In this document: piece by piece, positions 57,743 to 64,000 of the stretch
Layout of the letters: each line of letters starts with the position of its first letter
Position numbering within the stretch: the stretch's first letter is position 1
Origin: Lachnoclostridium edouardi
GTDB taxonomy: Bacteria; Bacillota; Clostridia; Lachnospirales; Lachnospiraceae
Length of the DNA: 64,000 nucleotides
Assembly (NCBI RefSeq): GCF_900240245.1
Contig: NZ_OESQ01000001.1
Coordinates: forward strand, 3,250,679-3,314,678
Reading direction: 5' to 3'
Notes under the pieces: model-generated
What the model was told of the DNA's origin: nothing
Databases searched by the model: none
Seen by the model: only the letters and a program-made list of their open reading frames with translations
Position numbers and translations under genes: made by a program

Positions 57743-59161
57743 ATGGCAATTCACGAGGAGTGCGGTGTATTGGGCATTATCAGTACAAAAAGAGAAAATG
57801 TTGCAGGTATAGCTTATTATGGTCTTTACGCATTGCAGCATAGAGGACAGGAAAGCTGCGGAATTGTTGTAAATGACGATGGTGTATTTTCTTCCTATAA
57901 GGATTTAGGTCTTGTAAGTGAAGTGTTTTCGAAAGATACAATGTTACATTTGCCGGAAGGGAACATGGCAGTTGGTCATGTAAGATATGGAACAACAGGT
58001 GGCACAACCAGAAATAACTGTCAGCCCATAGAGGTGAATCACCAAAAAGGGAAAATGGCGCTAGCTCATAATGGAAATTTAAGTAATGCTTTAGAGCTTC
58101 GTGACAAATTGGAGCTGTCAGGGGCTATTTTCCATACGACAAGCGATACAGAAACGATAGCGTATGTAGTAACCAGAGAACGACTTGTAGCATCCAGCAT
58201 AGAAGAAGCAGTCAGCCGGGCTATGAATTCCTTGGAAGGTGCGTACTCACTGATTCTTATGTCCTCAGCCAAAATGATAGCAGCAAGGGATCCCTATGGT
58301 TTTCGTCCCCTTTGCTATGGTCAGATGCCGGATGGAGCCTATGTGATTGCATCAGAAAGCTGTGCATTGTCAGCTGTAGGTGCAGAGTTTGTAAGAGATG
58401 TATTGCCGGGAGAGATTTTGGTTTTTAGTGAAGAGGGTATTGAATCTCGCAGGGAGCATTGCGGAAAGCAGACGAAACAGACTTGTATTTTTGAGTATAT
58501 CTATTTTGCAAGACCGGATTCTGTTATTGATAAGGTATCAGTGCATGAAGCGCGCATAAAGGCAGGAGAGATATTGGCAGAGAATTATCCTGTAGAGGCG
58601 GATATTATAATCGGAGTACCGGACAGTGGGTTAGATGCTGCACTTGGATATTCGAAAGCCTCCGGAATACCTTATGGAATAGGGCTGATAAAAAATAAAT
58701 ACATTGGAAGAACCTTTATCTCGCCTGGACAAGATGAAAGACTGGATCAGGTAAAAATTAAGTTAAGTCCAATAAAAAATGTGATTGAAGGAAAGAGAGT
58801 TGTGCTGATTGATGATTCCATTGTCAGAGGGACTACAAGTAAAAGGATTGTAAAACTTGTTCGTGACGCAGGAGCAAGAGAAATTCATATGAGAATATCG
58901 GCTCCACCGTTTTTGCATCCTTGTTATTATGGTACGGATATTGATTCAGAAGAGAATCTGATTGCATGCCATCACAGTATGGAAGAAATTGCAGAATTGA
59001 TAGGTGTGGATTCGCTGGGATATTTACCAATGGAGCAGTTAAGTAAGCTGGTAGATGGTACAGAGTACTGTGCTGCATGTTTTGACGGCAAATATCCAAC
59101 AAGTATTCCAAAGGATATCCGCAAAGACCGTTTTGAAGGAAAACTGTCGGAAAGAGTTTAG
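57743..59161 (+). CDS. purF: Amidophosphoribosyltransferase
   Basis: 472-residue first committed purine enzyme, moving the glutamine amide to PRPP. A short propeptide (MAIHEE) precedes the catalytic Cys of CGVLGII, as in the Fe-S type PurF. Other motifs: YALQHRGQESCGI, VGHVRYGTTG and the PRPP loop VVLIDDSIVRGTT. The 4Fe-4S ligands are visible in QTCIFEYIYFARPDS and YCAACFDG. Complete; 29 bp after glmS. Confidence 0.95.
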   Translation: MAIHEECGVLGIISTKRENVAGIAYYGLYALQHRGQESCGIVVNDDGVFSSYKDLGLVSEVFSKDTMLHLPEGNMAVGHVRYGTTGGTTRNNCQPIEVNHQKGKMALAHNGNLSNALELRDKLELSGAIFHTTSDTETIAYVVTRERLVASSIEEAVSRAMNSLEGAYSLILMSSAKMIAARDPYGFRPLCYGQMPDGAYVIASESCALSAVGAEFVRDVLPGEILVFSEEGIESRREHCGKQTKQTCIFEYIYFARPDSVIDKVSVHEARIKAGEILAENYPVEADIIIGVPDSGLDAALGYSKASGIPYGIGLIKNKYIGRTFISPGQDERLDQVKIKLSPIKNVIEGKRVVLIDDSIVRGTTSKRIVKLVRDAGAREIHMRISAPPFLHPCYYGTDIDSEENLIACHHSMEEIAELIGVDSLGYLPMEQLSKLVDGTEYCAACFDGKYPTSIPKDIRKDRFEGKLSERV

Positions 59162-59181
59162 AGTAAAGAGGAGCAGATATT

Positions 59182-60296
59182 ATGAATTTATTGGAAAAGT
59201 CGAAGCTGGCGGATTTTAATAGGAAACTGATTTTGGAAGATGGAAGTGTTTATCCCGGCTATGGATTTGGAAGTATGGCGGATAGTATTACGGAAATTGT
59301 GTTTAATACCTCTCTGGTAGGCTACACAGAAATTATATCAGACCCGTCCTACACTTATCAGACTGTGGTAATGGCTTATCCGCTAATTGGAAATTACGGC
59401 ATTACAGAAGAAGATTTTGAGACAGAGCCTCCTACGATTGGTGGATTAGTTGTTCGGGATTATAATGATTCCCCATCCAATTTCCGAAGCCGAAATACAT
59501 TGTCGGAGATTATGGAAAGATATCATATACCGGGTATTTACGGTGTGGATACCAGAAAACTGGTGCGCTCCATTCGAGACAAGGGAAGTAGGAAGGTGTT
59601 AATTACCGGAATAGATACAACCTTGGAGGAGGGGCTTAAGAAACTAAAGAATTATGATTTGCCACATGATGCAGTGGAAAAGGTAGGAAGGAAAATCCTT
59701 CAGAAATACTATGTACAAAAGGCTAAGTATAACGTGGTAGCCATTGATTGCGGGATGAAGCTGAACATTGTTAGAAGCTTGAATAATAAAGGATGTAATG
59801 TATTTATGGTGCCTTGGAACATATCGGTAGAGGAAGTGGAAAGATTAAAGCCAGATGGTATCTTTTTATCAAATGGTCGACCCTACGGATGTAACGCCGG
59901 TTATTGAACTGGTAAGGCAGCTACGTGGAAAATATCCCATATTTGGAATCTGTCTGGGGCATCAGATGATTTCCCTTGCATATGGTGCCAAAACATATAA
60001 ATTAAAGTTCGGTCACAGAGGAGGAAATCATCCGGTCAAGAATCTGGAAACAGGAAAAATAGAGATTACATCTCAGAATCATTCCTATGCCGTGGATGAG
60101 GATAGTTTAAGAAATACAGACCTTGAAGTGACCCATATTAACCTGTTGGATCATACAGTAGAGGGAGTTGCCTGCCCAAGGGACGAGGTGTTCAGCGTAC
60201 AGTAAGTATCATCCGGAAAGTGCGCCCGGACCGCAGGACAGCTTATATTTGTTTGATAGGTTTATTGAAATGATGGAGGGAACGAAGAATGGCTAA
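59182..60296 (+). pseudogene. carA: Carbamoyl-phosphate synthase small chain with two lesions
   Basis: The gene would supply ammonia from glutamine to CarB for arginine and pyrimidines. Three frames are needed. Frame 1 (59182 to 59877) ends at LSNG, where the universal LSNGPGDP motif should be: five bases are missing at 59877/59878 (GGT-C-GAC in place of GGT-CCN-GGN-GAC). Frame 2 then runs [11 protein letters not shown], the nucleophile motif [16 protein letters not shown], and stops at 60203. There, AGTA is tandemly duplicated (60201-60208). Removing one copy gives the normal [13 protein letters not shown] and a stop at 60294-60296 overlapping carB. Probably inactive as read. Confidence 0.88.
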
Positions 60297-63200
60297 AAGA
60301 ACGGCTAAAAGAACGGATTTGAAAAAAATACTAGTCATCGGTTCCGGTCCGATTATCATTGGTCAGGCTGCAGAATTTGATTATGCCGGAACACAGGCAT
60401 GTCTGGCATTAAAAGAGGAAGGTTATGAAGTGATTCTATGCAACTCCAATCCGGCAACCATTATGACGGACACTACCATTGCAGATAAGGTTTACATGGA
60501 ACCGTTAACTTTGGAATATATTGCTAAGATTGTCAGACACGAGCGTCCGGATGCGATTGTACCGGGAATTGGAGGACAGACAGGGTTAAATCTTGCCATG
60601 CAGCTTGAGAAAAAGGGAATCCTTAGCGAATGCCAGGTGGAGCTGTTAGGAACCAGTAGTGAAAGCATTGAAAGAGCAGAGGACAGGGAGCTGTTTAAAG
60701 AGCTTTGCGAAAGCTTGGGAGAGCCAGTGTTGCCTTCTGCTATTGCAAATACCATAGATGAGGCTGTGGAAGCGGCTAGGGAAATCGGTTATCCTGTTGT
60801 GCTTCGTCCGGCATTCACGCTAGGTGGTACGGGTGACGGATTTGCAGATGACGAGCAGGAGTTTATGAGTCTGATAGGAAATGCACTTTCTTTATCACCC
60901 GTGCATCAGGTGCTGGTTGAAAAGAGTATCAAAGGCTTTAAGGAAATAGAATATGAAGTAATTCGGGATGCAAATGATACAGCCATTACCGTTTGTAATA
61001 TGGAAAATTTGGATCCGGTAGGAATTCATACTGGTGATTCCATTGTGGTATGTCCCTCGCAGACTTTAACCAATAAAGAGTATCAGATGTTAAGAGATAG
61101 TGCTCTTAAAATTATAAGAGCATTAAAGGTTGAAGGTGGATGTAATGTGCAGTTTGCACTGGATCCGGACTCTTTTCAGTATTATCTGATAGAAGTAAAT
61201 CCCCGTGTTTCCCGTTCTTCGGCATTGGCATCCAAAGCAAGCGGATATCCCATTGCCAGAGTATCTGCCAAAATAAGCGTAGGTATGACCTTGGATGAGA
61301 TTCAGCTGGTAAACACCCCGGCATCCTTTGAACCGGCACTTGATTATGTAGTGACGAAAATGCCACGTTTTCCTTTTGATAAATTCACGGATGCTAACCA
61401 GAAGCTTGGAACCCAGATGAAGGCTACAGGAGAAGTGATGAGCGTAGGCCGTACATTTGAGGAAAGTCTGCTTAAGGCAATTCGCTCTTTGGAAACCGGT
61501 GTACATCATATTCACATGAAAAAGTTTGATGATATGTCCGAAATGGAATTGTTGTCATACATCAAAATAGGAACGGATGATAGAATTTTTGCTATTGCGC
61601 AGCTTCTTAGATTGGATTGCCCTGTAAATCAGATTGCACAGGATACAAAAATCGACAGATTTTTCTTGGATAAGATAAGGAAAATTGTGGATGAAGAAAC
61701 CAGACTGAAAAGCTGTGAACATAATGCAGAAGAACTTTATTTGGCGAAGAAAATGGGCTTTTCGGATAAGGCAATTGCAAAGCTTTGGCATCTGAAGGAA
61801 ATAGACATCTTTGAAATGAGAAGAGCAAAAGGAATTTTTCCGGTTTATAAGATGATAGATACCTGTGCCTCAGAATTTGAGAGCTATGTGCCATATTTTT
61901 ATGCTACCTATGAAGAAGAAAATGAATCCGTGGTTCTGGATAAGAAGAAAATAGTAGTGCTGGGATCCGGGCCCATTCGCATCGGTCAGGGCGTAGAGTT
62001 TGATTACTCTACGGTTCATGCGGTAAAGACCATTAAAGATGCAGGATATGAAGCAATCATTATCAACAATAACCCGGAAACGGTTTCCACAGATTATACC
62101 ACTTCCGATAAATTGTATTTTGAGCCTTTGTGTGTGGAAGATGTCATGAATGTTCTGGAGTTGGAAAAACCAGATGGCGTGATTGCATCCTTAGGCGGGC
62201 AGACAGCGATTAATCTGGCAAAACCTTTGGAAGAGCGGGGCGTTAAAATTATTGGTACAGATTGTGCCGCAATAGAAAAAGCGGAAAATAGAGATGCCTT
62301 TGAAAAATTATTGTCAGAGCTTGCAATTCCCCAGCCTAAAGGACAGGCTGTTACAAATATTGAGGATGGTGTAGCAGCCGCCAAGGAGATAGGTTATCCC
62401 GTGTTGGTACGTCCCAGCTTTGTGTTGGGCGGACGTGCTATGCAGATTGTGGCAAAGGAAGAGCATCTGCGTCATTACTTAAAAACAGCTGTAGAAATAG
62501 ATGAGGACAAACCCGTATTGGTTGATAAATATATATGTGGTAAGGAAGTGGAGATTGATGCCATTTGCGATGGTAAGAGGGTGTTTGTACCGGGAATTAT
62601 GGAGCTGGTAGAGCGAACAGGCGTACATTCCGGAGATTCTATTAGTGTTTATCCCGCATTCAGTATTTCAGATAAAGTGAAGTCGGTAATACTGGATTAC
62701 GCCGGCAAGCTGGGAATTGGTATTGGCATCAAGGGCTTATTTAACATTCAGTTCATTGTGGATAGCGAAGAAAATGTCTATATCATTGAAGTGAATCCTC
62801 GTTCGTCCAGAACAGTGCCTTTCTTATCAAAGGCAACTGGATATCCACTAGCTGATATTGCGACTAAAGTGATTTTGGGGCAAAGTCTGGTGGAACAGGG
62901 ACTGACTGTGAATTACCCGGCAGAAAAGAAGAAGTGGTATGTTAAAGCACCTGCATTTTCCTTTTCAAAGCTACACGGAATGGATGCATATCTTTCGCCG
63001 GAAATGAAATCTACCGGAGAAGCGATAGGATATGATGATAAGCTTCCTCGTGCTATGTATAAAGCATTAATTGCTTCTGGAATAAAGATGCAGAATTATG
63101 GAACTGTTGTAGTTACCCTTGCGGACGAGGATAAGGAAGAGGCATTGCCACTTATTAAGCGTTTTTATGATATGGGCTTTAATATAGAAGCTACCGTAGG

Positions 63201-63480
63201 AACAGGAGAGTTTTTAAAGGCACATGGTATCCGTACCCGTATTCGTAAGAAGCTAAGTGAAAACAGTACGGAAATCCTAGAGGCAATTCGAGCAGGATAT
63301 GTCAGCTATGTGATAAATACCCGTGCCATTTTGTCCGGCGTGCATTATGAGGATGGTCTGGCTATCAGACGTACAGCTATTGAAAATAATGTAACCATGT
63401 TTACTTCACTGGACACAGTAAGGGTGTTGCTTGATGTGTTGGAAGAGATTACAATCGGAATCTCAACCATTTCGGAATAG
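60289..63480 (+). CDS. carB: Carbamoyl-phosphate synthase large chain
   Basis: 1063-residue enzyme with two homologous ATP-grasp halves (about 1-400 and 545-930), an oligomerisation domain between them and a C-terminal allosteric MGS domain (about 935-1060). Each half has [20 protein letters not shown] or [20 protein letters not shown], and the metal-site [12 protein letters not shown] or [12 protein letters not shown]. Complete and intact although its partner carA is broken. It can in principle use free ammonia. Its start overlaps the carA end by 8 bp. Confidence 0.96.
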   Translation: MAKRTAKRTDLKKILVIGSGPIIIGQAAEFDYAGTQACLALKEEGYEVILCNSNPATIMTDTTIADKVYMEPLTLEYIAKIVRHERPDAIVPGIGGQTGLNLAMQLEKKGILSECQVELLGTSSESIERAEDRELFKELCESLGEPVLPSAIANTIDEAVEAAREIGYPVVLRPAFTLGGTGDGFADDEQEFMSLIGNALSLSPVHQVLVEKSIKGFKEIEYEVIRDANDTAITVCNMENLDPVGIHTGDSIVVCPSQTLTNKEYQMLRDSALKIIRALKVEGGCNVQFALDPDSFQYYLIEVNPRVSRSSALASKASGYPIARVSAKISVGMTLDEIQLVNTPASFEPALDYVVTKMPRFPFDKFTDANQKLGTQMKATGEVMSVGRTFEESLLKAIRSLETGVHHIHMKKFDDMSEMELLSYIKIGTDDRIFAIAQLLRLDCPVNQIAQDTKIDRFFLDKIRKIVDEETRLKSCEHNAEELYLAKKMGFSDKAIAKLWHLKEIDIFEMRRAKGIFPVYKMIDTCASEFESYVPYFYATYEEENESVVLDKKKIVVLGSGPIRIGQGVEFDYSTVHAVKTIKDAGYEAIIINNNPETVSTDYTTSDKLYFEPLCVEDVMNVLELEKPDGVIASLGGQTAINLAKPLEERGVKIIGTDCAAIEKAENRDAFEKLLSELAIPQPKGQAVTNIEDGVAAAKEIGYPVLVRPSFVLGGRAMQIVAKEEHLRHYLKTAVEIDEDKPVLVDKYICGKEVEIDAICDGKRVFVPGIMELVERTGVHSGDSISVYPAFSISDKVKSVILDYAGKLGIGIGIKGLFNIQFIVDSEENVYIIEVNPRSSRTVPFLSKATGYPLADIATKVILGQSLVEQGLTVNYPAEKKKWYVKAPAFSFSKLHGMDAYLSPEMKSTGEAIGYDDKLPRAMYKALIASGIKMQNYGTVVVTLADEDKEEALPLIKRFYDMGFNIEATVGTGEFLKAHGIRTRIRKKLSENSTEILEAIRAGYVSYVINTRAILSGVHYEDGLAIRRTAIENNVTMFTSLDTVRVLLDVLEEITIGISTISE

Positions 63481-63491
63481 GAGACGGGAAT

Positions 63492-64000
63492 ATGTATTTT
63501 ACAAAGATGCATGGTTTAGGAAATGATTATTTATATTATTTTGGAGAATTGGAAAATCCACAGGAACTGTCAAAAAAGCTATCAGACAGACATTTCGGAA
63601 TAGGCTCAGACGGTATTATTACAATTTCGCCATCAAAGATTGCTGACTTTCAGATGAGGATATTTAATGCAGATGGTAGCGAAGCAAGGATGTGTGGAAA
63701 CGGAATCCGATGTGTTGGCAAATATGTGTATGAGAAGGGATATACGGATAAAGAGGTACTCAAAATTGAGACTTTATCCGGAATAAGAACACTTCAACTA
63801 AAGACCGTAGGTACTAAAGTAAAAAGTGTTGCGGTAGATATGGGACAGGCTGTTGTGGAAGGTCCGGTTTCGCTTATGGTAGGCGATCAGGAAATCACCT
63901 GCACACCGGTTTCTATGGGAAATCCTCATGCGGTTGTCTTTACACAAGATGTAGAAAATGCACCGCTTAATACGATTGGTGCAATGCTGGAAAAACATGA
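63492..64000 (+). CDS. dapF: Diaminopimelate epimerase, 3' end outside window
   Basis: The first 169 codons of DapF, which converts LL-DAP to meso-DAP for lysine and peptidoglycan. MYFTKMHGLGNDYLYYF is the family start, SDRHFGIGSDGII follows, and the first catalytic Cys is in NADGSEARMCGNGIRC. MGNPHAVVF is visible before the window ends. It starts 11 bp after carB, so it belongs to the same transcript, although it is not an amidotransferase gene. Confidence 0.93.
   Translation, partial: MYFTKMHGLGNDYLYYFGELENPQELSKKLSDRHFGIGSDGIITISPSKIADFQMRIFNADGSEARMCGNGIRCVGKYVYEKGYTDKEVLKIETLSGIRTLQLKTVGTKVKSVAVDMGQAVVEGPVSLMVGDQEITCTPVSMGNPHAVVFTQDVENAPLNTIGAMLEKH

Noticed and set aside
60289-63480. 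carB as a damaged gene because carA is damaged
   Set aside because: The frame is full length with both ATP-grasp halves and the allosteric domain intact.

Overview
The window reads as chromosomal DNA of an anaerobic, low-to-moderate GC Firmicute of the Clostridia, most likely Lachnospiraceae. Evidence includes three T-box leaders, a type III glutamine synthetase, an ANTAR-type nitrogen regulator, a split ferredoxin-linked glutamate synthase, an MntP pump, a LysM-GH18 cortex-lytic-type protein and fragments of a Tn1549-like integrative conjugative element (ICE). It falls into three blocks that look different from each other.

Block A (1-26.6 kb) is ordinary, intact chromosome: end of alr, a mazF/ndoA toxin without a visible antitoxin, a CNNM/CBS membrane protein, a MATE pump, yebC, KDPG aldolase and KDG kinase, azlCD, a chromate-transporter pair, a LysM-GH18 protein, an ECF sigma/anti-sigma pair, mntP, a Trp T-box controlled ABC transporter (minus strand), a class A PBP, an aroF-tyrA-aroA operon (minus strand), an EF-G paralogue, a CPBP protease, and an XRE regulator with a membrane protein.

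Block B (about 26.93-32.86 kb) is an internal slice of an ICE: the C-terminal part of a VirB6/TrbL channel protein, an accessory protein, PrgI, the VirB4 ATPase, small ICE proteins and the N-terminal part of a probable cell-wall hydrolase. No integrase, relaxase or attachment site is visible, and both outermost genes look truncated.

Block C (32.87 kb to the end) is a glutamine/ammonium economy island. A Trp T-box followed by a Trp-rich leader peptide precedes a lone trpB. A minus-strand operon encodes a split glutamate synthase (glutaminase, FMN subunit, ferredoxin, FAD subunit, GXGXG subunit), a short type I glutamine synthetase and an ANTAR antiterminator protein. Divergent from it are gdhA (with an in-frame TAG), glutamine synthetase III, an Amt-PII fusion and asnB with an Asn T-box. 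Then comes a long operon made almost entirely of amide-nitrogen users: purC, purB (frameshifted), purA, guaA, pyrG, glmS, purF, carA (two lesions), carB, then dapF (cut by the window end).

The main discovery candidate is regulatory. Four leaders (upstream of the glt operon, gdhA, glnN and purC) carry the same 18-nt hairpin: a 6-bp stem with a hexaloop AAAGGC, AATGGC or AAAGGT, i.e. A at loop position 1 and G at position 4, which is the ANTAR recognition signature. In three of them the hairpin starts about 15 nt from the first base of a good -10 box and is mutually exclusive with a long U-tailed terminator. The ANTAR gene sits in the same island. This suggests one antitermination circuit switching ammonium capture and glutamine-consuming biosynthesis together. 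Block C also uses proline codons very differently from block A and carries four coding lesions where block A shows none, so horizontal acquisition or a chimeric contig must both be considered.
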